NCBI RefSeq assembly: GCF_043876835.1
Contig: NZ_JBAWJZ010000003.1
Location: forward strand, 62,001 to 126,000
Direction: 5' to 3'
Origin: Yeosuana sp043876835
GTDB lineage: Bacteria; Bacteroidota; Bacteroidia; Flavobacteriales; Flavobacteriaceae
DNA length: 64,000 bases
Shown here: positions 25,313 through 34,380 of the stretch, piece after piece
How the letters are laid out: each line of letters begins with the position of its first letter
Position numbering within the stretch: the stretch's first letter is position 1
Notes under the pieces: model-generated
The model's database searches: none
What the model was told of the DNA's origin: nothing
What the model saw: the letters and a program-made list of their open reading frames with translations, nothing else
Made by a program: the position numbers and the translations under genes

Positions 25313-27327
25313 TATATTTTTGATAATACTATTTGTTCATTTTCTTTTTCTATCATCTGTTTAAAATACTCTTTTAAAACATCATAATACATAGGAGATA
25401 TAATTGATTCATTAATTTCTGTATTAACAACTAATTGAACTGATGCCCCAGAAATAGATATATTATATTTAAAAACCCCTAAATTATCTGGCAGCGCTAA
25501 AATAACTGGTTCTGGTGTTGATTCAACTTTATATCCATCAGGCAATTTAATAATAAATCGATACATACTAGAAGATGGATATCCAAAATCTACAGGAAAT
25601 TCTCTTTTTTCTAATTTAAAAGGATTTGATGATGTTCTTAAAAAAAACAAAGGTGAAAAATAAATTTTATCTCTTATGATATCTGCCTGACTTTCTTTAA
25701 AGAATTTATAGGACTCTACAATTGGTTTAGAAAGTTCTAATGCATTTATTACATTGAAATCTGAAATTTCTAAACCATTATATTTATTTTCAATTTTTTC
25801 TAAATAATCATCTTTATCTACATCATTATACTTTTCTCTATAAAGTAATGCGTCGTGATTTGTTTTCATACTCCTAAAACTACCTTCAATATTTCCATTT
25901 CCATCTAAATTAACCATCATAGTAATAGTGTTTTTAGAACCCTCCTTAGGATATAAATCGATTAATTCTGACCCCCCTTGTTCAGCAATAATTCTACCTT
26001 GCCAATTTAAAGTTCTATAAGGCAATATGTTAGGCAAACTATATTTATTTGTAGCGTCTAATAATATTGTTCCTTCAGGAAGATTCACATAAGAAATCAC
26101 ATAATTATATCCTTCTCTGGTGGGAAATAACGGAATACCATTTTGTCTTGTACTAACTAAAACAGGATAGGCTCTTAAACCTGCATAACGCAACATGGAT
26201 GTTAGCATCAAATTAATTTCGGCTACATTACCCACTTGTTCTTTATAAGCTTTTTTTACACCATCATTTGTATATTTACTGTAATAACCATTCCATTTAA
26301 CTTTACTTTTTACAAATTCATATATTAAAGCAACTCGCTCTAAAGGGCTTGATATGTTTGAAATTAGCGGGTCAATTTCATCTTCAAAATAACCTGTTTT
26401 ATCTAATTCACTACCAAAGCTTGGGCTTTCATAAATGGTTTTAACAACATCTTCCCATGTTGTTGAATAATATTTTAAAGGAGACTGAGGAAATTTGGTA
26501 TACGACAACTCATATTGAATAGAAGACCTGTAATTATTAATATTATTTACAAATGGTTCTTCTTTTAATGCTGGTATATTTGAAAGATTATAAGATGTAA
26601 TGTTGGTGATAAAATTTAAATCTGAAGTTTCGTAAGAAGTTTTAGATACATACCCAAACCCTCCTGATTGATCTCTATACTTATTAGTAAAAGTTACTTT
26701 ATCATTTTTAGCTGTGACTTTTGGAATTACACTCAAAAATCCTTTTGCATTTATCTTGAAATTATAATATTCTGGCGATTCAAACTGTGCTTCTATCTTT
26801 TTTACAGGAATGTCATATTGAAACACAAAATCTTCAACATTCCAAAAAAAAGGAGATGTAATTGTGTATTTATATTCAATTACAGAACCTCCTTTTAAAT
26901 TTGGCATTGTAAATTTTACTTGCTCAGTATATTTACTTAGTTCTGTTTTAAATATTCCATCTTTATTGAGTTTAGTTTCTTCAACTTTCCCAGACTCCAA
27001 ATTATATGAATAAGCCTTTAAATTTGAAAGTTTCTCATCGTCACCTCCTTCCTTATAAAGCCTAACTTCTATAGTTCCATAATCTAAACCTTCTTGGTTA
27101 TATATTTTTACACGTTCTTGAATCTCTGTTACAAGTTGAAATCCTTCGTTTTGGTTATATACAAAATATGTTCTTCTATTCTTATACAAATAGGTTGCAT
27201 TGGCCGACGAATCTTGCGGGTTAAATTTTTCTTCAAGTTCATCTACCGATACTTTACCAAAATCATAGTTTTGCGAAAATACTGTTATGCTAAAGCTTAA
27301 CAGAATAAAAAAAGATACTGATTTCAT
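25312..27327 (-). CDS. DUF3857/transglutaminase-like secreted protein, catalytic site degenerate
   Basis: 671 residues. A Sec signal (about 1-18, ending VFSQ) precedes a DUF3857 beta-sandwich region (about 50-240), a transglutaminase-like domain (about 300-440) and a C-terminal beta-rich domain. In the paralogue just upstream the catalytic motif is GDCKG with a later NHV; here the corresponding positions read GNVAE (Val368 instead of Cys) and NYV (Tyr409 instead of His). The fold seems kept but the protease/transferase activity should be lost. It lies 3 bases downstream of that paralogue, probably a duplicated pair working in the periplasm or at the outer membrane. Confidence 0.82.
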   Translation of the reverse strand: MKSVSFFILLSFSITVFSQNYDFGKVSVDELEEKFNPQDSSANATYLYKNRRTYFVYNQNEGFQLVTEIQERVKIYNQEGLDYGTIEVRLYKEGGDDEKLSNLKAYSYNLESGKVEETKLNKDGIFKTELSKYTEQVKFTMPNLKGGSVIEYKYTITSPFFWNVEDFVFQYDIPVKKIEAQFESPEYYNFKINAKGFLSVIPKVTAKNDKVTFTNKYRDQSGGFGYVSKTSYETSDLNFITNITSYNLSNIPALKEEPFVNNINNYRSSIQYELSYTKFPQSPLKYYSTTWEDVVKTIYESPSFGSELDKTGYFEDEIDPLISNISSPLERVALIYEFVKSKVKWNGYYSKYTNDGVKKAYKEQVGNVAEINLMLTSMLRYAGLRAYPVLVSTRQNGIPLFPTREGYNYVISYVNLPEGTILLDATNKYSLPNILPYRTLNWQGRIIAEQGGSELIDLYPKEGSKNTITMMVNLDGNGNIEGSFRSMKTNHDALLYREKYNDVDKDDYLEKIENKYNGLEISDFNVINALELSKPIVESYKFFKESQADIIRDKIYFSPLFFLRTSSNPFKLEKREFPVDFGYPSSSMYRFIIKLPDGYKVESTPEPVILALPDNLGVFKYNISISGASVQLVVNTEINESIISPMYYDVLKEYFKQMIEKENEQIVLSKI

Positions 27328-27330
27328 TTA

Positions 27331-29253
27331 TTAGAGTTTTTTAATTAAAGCTATTTTGATATTATCAAATTTTGATACTTCTTTATAAAAGTTTCTAAAC
27401 TCATCATAATCTTCTTTTGGAAACTCTCCATCGTTTACAACAAATTGTCTATTATAAAGGATTGTATTGTCATTTTTAACAGCAATATAAAAAGAATAAT
27501 ACCCAAATTTATTCTCGATTTTTACGTTTTGAGGTAATGATTCTATTTTATAATCTGCTGGCAGATTAATTTCAACCTCATCAATATCTTTAAAACCTCT
27601 ATAAATTTTTAGAGGTAATTTTCGTTCTCTATATCGGTCAGGAACTTCTTTATTTCTATTTAGAGCATTTACAGTAAATAAAATTCTATCACCAACAATT
27701 TTCGAATAATTAGTTGCATTGAATTTTATAGACTCTTTAAATTGAATGCTATCTTTATCATTCAAAATTCCTTTTTTATTCAATTCAATATTATTAATGT
27801 AATTCCAACGCTTTTTATAGTAGACCTCTAAGTCTCGCTCTGGAAGAACTTCCATCCCATACTTATCATCGTATTGAATTCCTTTTGAAACAATAACGCC
27901 TTCTAAATCAATACCTCCATCATTTAAAATCGTATAACTTCCTTTTGTTATTTGTTCATTTTCTTTAACAGTATACTTTTTGGTGTGTTTAATTTTTCCT
28001 CCTTCTGGTGTTATAACAAAAACATCTCTATCATCAGTAAAATCGCCTATAAAGCCGAATGGCGTTTTTTGACTAGTACATTCTAACCAAATATCTCCTC
28101 CTTTTTCTGTTGGAATGTTAAGTATTACATGATTCGCTTGACCTAAAAGAGACGCGAAATCTTGCTCCAAACTTACTTGGCTCTCATCATCTCCATACAC
28201 TTCTGTATAATATGAATCAACTCCAACAATTTTTAACAATGCTTTCGTGTAATTTGTTAAACCCTTACAGTCTCCGTACTTTACCTTGTCAACCTCATAG
28301 GCTGGAAATGGCTGAATGCCGCCAATACCCACTTGTACACTAATATACCTGGTATTATCCTGCACAAATTTGTAAACAATTTTTGCGCATTCTAAAGGAT
28401 CACTTACACCTTCAACAAGTTTTTTAATTAAATTTTCTGTCTCTGCCGTAACTGTTGCTCTTCCTGCTAATAGATTGTCGTTAATCCATTTTCCAAGATT
28501 ATCCCAATCGTTAATAGAGCCTGAATAATTTTCATAATTAAAATTAATTGGGCTAACCAGCAAGCTTGGAGAAAACTCTCTAAAAATAGGACTATAATCT
28601 TCTTGCTTTAAAGCTTCAATATTTTCAGCTTTATAACTTAAAATCCCGTCTCTATTATCTTTAACAATATTAAAATCTGAAAATTGCTTTTCTTTTGATT
28701 TTATACCTATTGAAGTATCATAGGTTATTTTGTAAGTACTATTTTCTGTACTTATATGATATCCTTCCAAAGGTCGCCAAAATGGAATCCAAGCTGTGTT
28801 TTCGGTTTCAGTTTCAAAAATAAATTCAACAGTATAAGGGTAATTTATCGGGGTATATTCTAGGTATTTAACTCTACTGTCTTCATATAATGAAAAGTCG
28901 TTTACAGCGGCAACATCTTTAAAATCTGATTTTTTAAATTTATTTATCTCAAAACCAAATGCATTATAAACAGTAGCTTTTAAAGTTTTTACATTGATTT
29001 TATCATCATAATAAACGTAAGCCTTTAAAAATTTATCCCCTTCTTTATTTAAAATAGTAACAACCCGCCTATAATGATGCTTCAAACTCTTGATTGATAA
29101 AATTTCAATTTGTGTTTCATCAACTCTTAGAACAGCATTGGCATTCTTAGTTAGATTATCAGGAATTGTTAAACTTGAATAGAAATTTTCTTGTGGTAAG
29201 ACTGAAAAACTGGCAAAAATAAGCAGGACACTTAAAACATTTTTAATAAACAT
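27331..29253 (-). CDS. DUF3857 and transglutaminase domain-containing secreted protein
   Basis: 640 residues with a signal peptide (about 1-20). DUF3857 occupies about residues 50-250, the transglutaminase core about 265-440 with Cys329 (YGDCKGLTN) and His375 (ANHVIL), and a C-terminal beta-rich domain ends the protein. Unlike its neighbour it keeps the Cys-His pair, with an acidic residue expected in IWLECTSQ. Family members are found throughout Bacteroidota; their substrate is unknown. It leads a three-gene unit with the degenerate paralogue and the MazG-like gene. Confidence 0.86.
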   Translation of the reverse strand: MFIKNVLSVLLIFASFSVLPQENFYSSLTIPDNLTKNANAVLRVDETQIEILSIKSLKHHYRRVVTILNKEGDKFLKAYVYYDDKINVKTLKATVYNAFGFEINKFKKSDFKDVAAVNDFSLYEDSRVKYLEYTPINYPYTVEFIFETETENTAWIPFWRPLEGYHISTENSTYKITYDTSIGIKSKEKQFSDFNIVKDNRDGILSYKAENIEALKQEDYSPIFREFSPSLLVSPINFNYENYSGSINDWDNLGKWINDNLLAGRATVTAETENLIKKLVEGVSDPLECAKIVYKFVQDNTRYISVQVGIGGIQPFPAYEVDKVKYGDCKGLTNYTKALLKIVGVDSYYTEVYGDDESQVSLEQDFASLLGQANHVILNIPTEKGGDIWLECTSQKTPFGFIGDFTDDRDVFVITPEGGKIKHTKKYTVKENEQITKGSYTILNDGGIDLEGVIVSKGIQYDDKYGMEVLPERDLEVYYKKRWNYINNIELNKKGILNDKDSIQFKESIKFNATNYSKIVGDRILFTVNALNRNKEVPDRYRERKLPLKIYRGFKDIDEVEINLPADYKIESLPQNVKIENKFGYYSFYIAVKNDNTILYNRQFVVNDGEFPKEDYDEFRNFYKEVSKFDNIKIALIKKL

Positions 29254-29360
29254 ATACTATCAGTTCAATGTAAACATCTATAATTTATTTCTTGAGAGAC
29301 TTAATTATTAGACTTTTAAAAACCTTTAGCTATTATTTAGTTGCATTAAAAATCGTATAT

Positions 29361-29368
29361 CAAATATA
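29361..29368 (-). promoter_or_regulatory. Candidate -7 element for the DUF3857 operon
   Basis: Minus-strand TATATTTG fits TAnnTTTG and lies about 108 bases upstream of the ATG at 29253. A -33 TTTG is not clear. Confidence 0.4.
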
Positions 29369-29543
29369 ACGAAATAATGTAAGAAAATGAATTAAATCCC
29401 ACAAAAATAAAGTTGCTTTTTTCATTTTAAAAACACATTAAAATTACATAAACAACTGATTATCATTAAAATAAATAGCAAATGTTAAGGATGTGTTAAA
29501 AAAATTATTATATTAGCTTACACTAACCAACCAGCCAACCAAA

Positions 29544-29720
29544 ATGAAAAAAAAAAAACCAACTCACTATGAGTTCATGAGAGTTCTTGATTTTCTCACT
29601 TTATTAGGATTAATATGTTTTATAACTCTATTTGTGAACTCTATTTTAGATCTTGCAACTTCTTTTAAATCGGAAGTTTACTCAAGTATGCTTACTCAGT
29701 TTAAGTTTTACCCAAAATAA
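29544..29720 (+). CDS. Small membrane protein, 58 residues, unknown function
   Basis: An ATG at 29544 opens a 58-codon frame ending TAA 29718-29720. The product starts with a lysine run (MKKKKPTHYEF), has one hydrophobic segment at about residues 13-38 and ends in a polar tail with aromatic residues. It is the only ORF of note in the 513-base gap between two minus-strand genes, and it has a tandem CCAACC-type leader just before the ATG. The lysines are encoded by twelve consecutive A bases, a slippage-prone tract. I recognise no family. Coding status is plausible but unproven. Confidence 0.45.
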   Translation: MKKKKPTHYEFMRVLDFLTLLGLICFITLFVNSILDLATSFKSEVYSSMLTQFKFYPK

Positions 29721-29766
29721 TTAAAATTCAATTTTTTAAGATTATAAGACACCTTAATATTAATCA

Positions 29767-30219
29767 TCATTCTTTATTTTTAGAATCAATGATTATTGTA
29801 ACAGGTCCATCATTTAGCAATTCAACTTTCATATCTGCACCAAATTCACCTGTTTGAACTTGTTTTCCTAAATCTAATTGGAATTGCTTTAAAAAAGCTT
29901 CATATAACGGAATTGCTATATCTGGTTTAGCAGCATTAATGTAGCTAGGCCTATTTCCTTTTTTTGTGGAAGCGTGAAGCGTGAATTGACTTACCACAAT
30001 AGCATCGCCAGAAACGTCTAATAACGATAGATTCATGACATCATTTGCATCTCCAAATATGCGTAGATTGACAATTTTGTTTGATAGCCATTTTATGTCT
30101 TCATAATTGTCATCTTCAACAATTCCTAACAAGATTAAAAGGCCTTTATCAATAGAAGCAATTTTTGTTTCTTCAACAGAAACATTTGCTTTTAAAACAC
30201 GTTGAATAACTACTTTCAT
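29767..30219 (-). CDS. dtd: D-aminoacyl-tRNA deacylase
   Basis: 150 residues matching the Dtd fold throughout: MKVVIQRVLKANVSV at the start, VSQFTLHAST (the SQFTL active-site loop) and the later NDGPVTIIID with the cross-subunit GPVT/Gly-cisPro motif. It removes D-amino acids (and glycine) mischarged on tRNA. It follows rsgA with the stop and start codons abutting (30219/30220), so the two are co-transcribed. Confidence 0.95.
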   Translation of the reverse strand: MKVVIQRVLKANVSVEETKIASIDKGLLILLGIVEDDNYEDIKWLSNKIVNLRIFGDANDVMNLSLLDVSGDAIVVSQFTLHASTKKGNRPSYINAAKPDIAIPLYEAFLKQFQLDLGKQVQTGEFGADMKVELLNDGPVTIIIDSKNKE

Positions 30220-31170
30220 TTATTCTCTTTCAAAATTATCAGTTCTGTAATGTTCGTCTTCTCCTTCTAAAATCTGTAAATAACTCCTGTATCTTGAAAA
30301 AGCTATCTCATTATTATCCAAAGCTTTTTTTACTGCACAATGAGGTTCCTGGATATGTAAACAGTTATTAAACTTGCAATGCTGCTTTAATTTAAAAAAT
30401 TCGGGAAAATAATCGCCAACTTCTTCTTTATCCATATCAACCACACCAAACCCCTTTATTCCAGGTGTATCTATAATTTTGGCTCCAAAACTTAAATCAA
30501 ACATTTCTGCAAAAGTGGTTGTATGTTGTCCTTGCATATGGAGTGTTGAAATTTCTTTTGTTTTAATATCTAAAGAAGGTTCTATAGAGTTAATTAAAGT
30601 AGATTTACCAACACCCGAGTGACCAGAAAACATGCTCACTTTGTCATGCATTAATGCTTTAACCTTTTCTAAATTTTTTCCATTAACTGCCGAAACCTCT
30701 ATACATTCATACCCTATTTTTCTGTAAACATGTGCTAAATATTTAACTTCATTAAGGGCGTCATCATCGTAAGTATCGATTTTATTAAAAAGCAATACTA
30801 TTCTTACGGAATAGGCATTTGCTGTGACTAAAAACCTATCAATAAAACTGGTTAAAGTTGGTGGATTATTAATAGTAATCATTAAAAAAACCTGATCAAT
30901 ATTTGCTGCAATAATGTGTGTTTGCTTAGATAAGTTAACCGATTTTCGAACAATATAATTGTTTCGATCATGAATATTATTAATAATTCCGGACACTTGA
31001 TTATTATCAGTTTCCAACTCAAAATCTACAACATCTCCTACGGCAATTGGATTGGTGCTTTTAATTCCTTTTATCCTGAATTTACCTTTTATTCTACACT
31101 CATAAGTTTCTCCTAAATCGGTTTTTACAGTATACCAACTTCCTGTAGATTTATAAACAAGTCCTGTCAT
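30220..31170 (-). CDS. rsgA: Ribosome small-subunit biogenesis GTPase RsgA
   Basis: 316 residues: an N-terminal OB fold, a circularly permuted GTPase domain (NKIDTYD, then GHSGVGKSTLINS P-loop, then DTPGIKGFG) and a C-terminal zinc-binding region with C-x(4-6)-C-x-H-x-C in HCKFNNCLHIQEPHCAVK. The permuted order of G motifs is diagnostic. RsgA checks late 30S maturation. It leads the dtd operon. Confidence 0.95.
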   Translation of the reverse strand: MTGLVYKSTGSWYTVKTDLGETYECRIKGKFRIKGIKSTNPIAVGDVVDFELETDNNQVSGIINNIHDRNNYIVRKSVNLSKQTHIIAANIDQVFLMITINNPPTLTSFIDRFLVTANAYSVRIVLLFNKIDTYDDDALNEVKYLAHVYRKIGYECIEVSAVNGKNLEKVKALMHDKVSMFSGHSGVGKSTLINSIEPSLDIKTKEISTLHMQGQHTTTFAEMFDLSFGAKIIDTPGIKGFGVVDMDKEEVGDYFPEFFKLKQHCKFNNCLHIQEPHCAVKKALDNNEIAFSRYRSYLQILEGEDEHYRTDNFERE

Positions 31171-31262
31171 TCAATTTAATAGTTTCAATTTTACAAATTA
31201 ACAACATTTCAATGTAACAAAAAGTCTAAATTTAAGTCTTAAACAAAAAATCCTTAAACAAC

Positions 31263-31712
31263 ATGAAAAAATTATTATTTATCACATTTTTTTTAGTTTC
31301 ATTTATTGATGTTAAAGCTCAGGTAGAGTACAAAGTAGTAACTAGTGTTGAATCCATTGTTCCTAGTGGATTAGGCCGTTCAAGAATAATCAGTGCTAAT
31401 GAGGATAAAAACTATAAAGATTTCACCTCAACACAAACCGAAGAGGATAACACTCGTAATAAATCTGATAGAAGCGAAATTAGAGTTAAGGATTTTGATG
31501 AAACCAAACTATTAAACTTTTACAACATTGGTGGTATTCGTTTCCAAAATATTGCTGCTAATGATGCTGTAATTGCTTCAAAAATTAACACAATGATAGA
31601 AGAAGGCTGGGAACTGGCTTTTGTTAACAGTGCTGTTGAAAGTGATGGCGGTAAAGATGACGGGCAAGGTATATTTATTACGCGCTATATTTTTAAAAGA
31701 AACAAGCAATAA
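31263..31712 (+). CDS. Secreted protein with a DUF4177-like C-terminus
   Basis: 149 residues with a Sec signal (about 1-19, ending VKAQ). The mature N-terminal half is polar, rich in Asp, Asn and Thr. The C-terminal half (INTMIEEGWELAFVNSAVE ... GIFITRYIFKR) resembles the small DUF4177 fold, in which a 'GWEL' helix precedes a beta hairpin. Function is unknown. The gene stands alone and shares a bidirectional terminator with the convergent gene at 31768. Confidence 0.72.
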   Translation: MKKLLFITFFLVSFIDVKAQVEYKVVTSVESIVPSGLGRSRIISANEDKNYKDFTSTQTEEDNTRNKSDRSEIRVKDFDETKLLNFYNIGGIRFQNIAANDAVIASKINTMIEEGWELAFVNSAVESDGGKDDGQGIFITRYIFKRNKQ

Positions 31713-31720
31713 TAAAGACT

Positions 31721-31751
31721 AAAAAAAGCCTCACAAATGTGAGGCTTTTTT
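31721..31751. terminator. Bidirectional rho-independent terminator
   Basis: GCCTCACA (31728-31735) and TGTGAGGC (31738-31745) form an 8-base-pair stem, flanked by an A run (31721-31727) and a T run (31746-31751). It is placed between two convergent genes and can serve both strands. Confidence 0.88.
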
Positions 31752-31767
31752 ATGAAAATAATATTTT

Positions 31768-32289
31768 TTAGTATTTGTAGGCAACACCTTTCTTGATCGA
31801 TTGTGAACCTCCCAATAAATTTGAATTTGCTCCTACTGTAGTTTTATCAGCTGTCAATAAAATAAAAGGGCAATCAAGTTCTGCCGCAGCCATTTTTAAT
31901 TTTTTATCCGCTTTTCTGTCACCTGTATTACCTGTTTGAAAATTAATTAATCCTGTTTTTCCTCTAATTTCTTCCCCTTTTTTCAAACCAGCGATGTAAC
32001 TTTTCTCTTCAAGTATAACTACATTTTGCCAACCATCTTTTCCACTTACATCAATTTTTTCAGTAATTTCTTCAACTCGTCCACTGGATCCATAAATAAT
32101 TTTTTCTATGGCATATTTCCCTATAGTATTTTCAGCAACTTCGCCTTCATATACAAAATCTACGGTATATTCTTCAAGTCTAATAACTTTTCCTTCAACA
32201 GTTTCTCCATTATGCTTAAAGATTTTATCAACTTGTGCACTCATTAGTGTTGTAACTAACGTGAATACTAAAAATAAAGTTTTTTTCAT
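31768..32289 (-). CDS. Secreted protein of unknown function
   Basis: 173 residues with a signal peptide (about 1-18, ending LMSAQ). The mature part opens VDKIFKHNGETVEGKVIRLEEYTVDFVYEGE, a small beta-rich pattern common in Bacteroidota envelope proteins that precedes a short alpha/beta region (KADKKLKMAAAELDCPFILLTADK). I recognise no named family. There are no obvious catalytic residues. It is convergent with another small secreted protein of unknown role. Confidence 0.68.
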   Translation of the reverse strand: MKKTLFLVFTLVTTLMSAQVDKIFKHNGETVEGKVIRLEEYTVDFVYEGEVAENTIGKYAIEKIIYGSSGRVEEITEKIDVSGKDGWQNVVILEEKSYIAGLKKGEEIRGKTGLINFQTGNTGDRKADKKLKMAAAELDCPFILLTADKTTVGANSNLLGGSQSIKKGVAYKY

Positions 32290-32350
32290 GTCGTTTTCTT
32301 AAAATTTATGCAATTATACAAATTAAATGTTAATATTATGAATATAAATT

Positions 32351-33433
32351 TTAACTGTTAATAATTTTTTCTTGATGATTAATAGATTCTTGGTGAATGG
32401 CTTTAAACATTTTTAAAATAAACTCTTCACTTAATCCTTTAGATTCTCCTTCCAAAACCATTTTACCTAAAATTTCATTCCATCTTTTAGACTGTAACAC
32501 TGCGACATTTTTTTGTTTTTTAAGCGCCCCAATTCCATCAGCTGCCTTCATACGCTTTCCTAATAATTCAATAATTTGATTATCAACAATATCAATCTGA
32601 GCTCTTAAATTATCTAAAGACTTATTATATTCAGTTTCAGGATCAGTTTCCTTTCTGATTTTTAAATCTTTCATAATTTGAACCAAAACTTTTGGCGTTA
32701 CTTGTTGAGAAGCATCACTCCATGCATTATCAGGATCGTCATGTGTTTCAATCATTAATCCATCAAAATTTAAATCTAATGCTGTTTGAGATACATCAAA
32801 AATCATATCTCTTCTACCTGTAATATGCGATGGGTCGTTTATTATTGGTAAATCTGGGAATTTTGTTTGCAATTCTATAGCTAATTGCCATTCTGGGTTA
32901 TTTCTGTATTTTGTTTTTTCATACGTTGAAAACCCTCTGTGTATAACACCTAATTTTTTAATATTAGCTTTAGCTAAACGTTCAATAGCACCTAACCATA
33001 ATGACAAATCTGGGTTAACTGGATTTTTAACCAAAACAATTTTATCAGTTCCTTCTAAAGCATCTGCAATTTCCTGAACAATAAAAGGACTAACTGTTGA
33101 ACGTGCTCCAACCCATAACAAATCCACATCATGCTCTAAAGCAAGTTTTACATGAGCTGCATTTGCAACTTCTGTTGCAATTTTCATTCCTGTTTCTGCC
33201 TTTACTTTTTGTAACCATTTCAATCCTAAGGCACCAACTCCTTCAAACATTCCTGGACGTGTTCTTGGTTTCCAAATACCTGCTCTAAAATAATTAACAT
33301 CGGTATCTTTTAATTGATTTGCAATTCTTAATACTTGCTCTTCTGTTTCCGCACTGCAAGGTCCTGCAATTACTAACGGGTGACTTAATTTTAAGTCATC
33401 TAACCAGCTTCTTAACTCTTTCTTGTTTTCCAT
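32351..33433 (-). CDS. aroF: Bifunctional DAHP synthase / chorismate mutase
   Basis: 360 residues. Residues 1-265 form a type I-beta DAHP synthase (VIAGPCSAE, RAGIWKPRTRPGMFEG, GVIHRGFS, NDPSHITGRRD), condensing PEP and erythrose 4-phosphate. Residues ~270-355 are an AroQ-type chorismate mutase (LDNLRAQIDIVDNQIIELLGKRMKAADGIGALKKQ). Known fusions of this order use the mutase domain as an allosteric sensor for prephenate. Being last in the pheA-aminotransferase-tyrA operon, it supplies both the entry and branch-point steps under the same attenuator. Confidence 0.95.
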   Translation of the reverse strand: MENKKELRSWLDDLKLSHPLVIAGPCSAETEEQVLRIANQLKDTDVNYFRAGIWKPRTRPGMFEGVGALGLKWLQKVKAETGMKIATEVANAAHVKLALEHDVDLLWVGARSTVSPFIVQEIADALEGTDKIVLVKNPVNPDLSLWLGAIERLAKANIKKLGVIHRGFSTYEKTKYRNNPEWQLAIELQTKFPDLPIINDPSHITGRRDMIFDVSQTALDLNFDGLMIETHDDPDNAWSDASQQVTPKVLVQIMKDLKIRKETDPETEYNKSLDNLRAQIDIVDNQIIELLGKRMKAADGIGALKKQKNVAVLQSKRWNEILGKMVLEGESKGLSEEFILKMFKAIHQESINHQEKIINS

Positions 33434-33444
33434 AATTTTAATGC

Positions 33445-34296
33445 TTAAGCAATTCCTTTTAATATCTCTTTTATGTAATTTGTGTTTTTCATCTCATTAA
33501 AAATTTCTTCGAAATTATCATCCTGCATTAAATTTTTAAAGTGAGTGAGGTTATTAATATACTCTTCTAATGTTTCAACAACATTGGCTTTATTTTGCTT
33601 AAAAATAGGAGCCCACATGGCTGGTGAACTTTTAGCTAATCTAACTGTTGAAGCAAATCCACTGCCGGCCATATCAAAAATATCACGTTCATTTTTTTCT
33701 TTTTCAATAACAGTTTTACCTAGCATAAAAGAACTTATATGTGATAAATGTGATACATATGCAATATGTTTATCATGAGCTTCCGGATTCATATATCTGA
33801 TGCGCATACCCATTTCGGCGAATAACTTTAAAGCTTTTTCCTGAAGTTTAAAAGCAGTCTTTTCTACTTCACAAATAATATTGGCTTTATTTTGAAATAA
33901 ACCGCTAATGGCTGCTTTTGGTCCAGAAAATTCGGTACCTGCAATAGGATGCATCGCTAAAAAATTTCTTCGTTTTGGATGATTTGTAGTCATTTTACAA
34001 ATATCTAATTTTGTTGAACCTACGTCGGCAACCAAAGCATTATCTGGTATGGTATCAAGTATACTTAATATTAGATTTGTTGAAGCATCTACGGGAATTG
34101 AAAGAATAACTAAATCAGCATTTTTCAAATCGGCAAACTCTACTTTCTCATCGATAATTTTTAAAGCAAGAGCTTCTTCAAGATGAACCGGATTATAATC
34201 CAACCCATGAATGACAACATCTGGATTTAGCTTTTTTAAATCTAAAGCCATGCTTCCTCCAATTAATCCAACACCTATGATGTATACATTTTTCAT
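33445..34296 (-). CDS. tyrA: Prephenate dehydrogenase
   Basis: 283 residues with a Rossmann NAD motif (IIGVGLIGGSMALDLKK) and the TyrA-specific HPIAGTEFSGPKAA and AYVSHLSHISSFML motifs, which carry the catalytic His. It oxidatively decarboxylates prephenate to 4-hydroxyphenylpyruvate for tyrosine. There is no ACT domain, so feedback control is likely to lie elsewhere. It is 11 bases upstream of the DAHP synthase gene and 84 bases after the aminotransferase gene. Confidence 0.94.
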   Translation of the reverse strand: MKNVYIIGVGLIGGSMALDLKKLNPDVVIHGLDYNPVHLEEALALKIIDEKVEFADLKNADLVILSIPVDASTNLILSILDTIPDNALVADVGSTKLDICKMTTNHPKRRNFLAMHPIAGTEFSGPKAAISGLFQNKANIICEVEKTAFKLQEKALKLFAEMGMRIRYMNPEAHDKHIAYVSHLSHISSFMLGKTVIEKEKNERDIFDMAGSGFASTVRLAKSSPAMWAPIFKQNKANVVETLEEYINNLTHFKNLMQDDNFEEIFNEMKNTNYIKEILKGIA

Positions 34297-34380
34297 CTGA
34301 TTGTTTTTATTGTTTTAATAATATCGCATGCAATTTGCATGGAATTAATCTTTTCTATATTTGAATCTTTATGCTTCATT

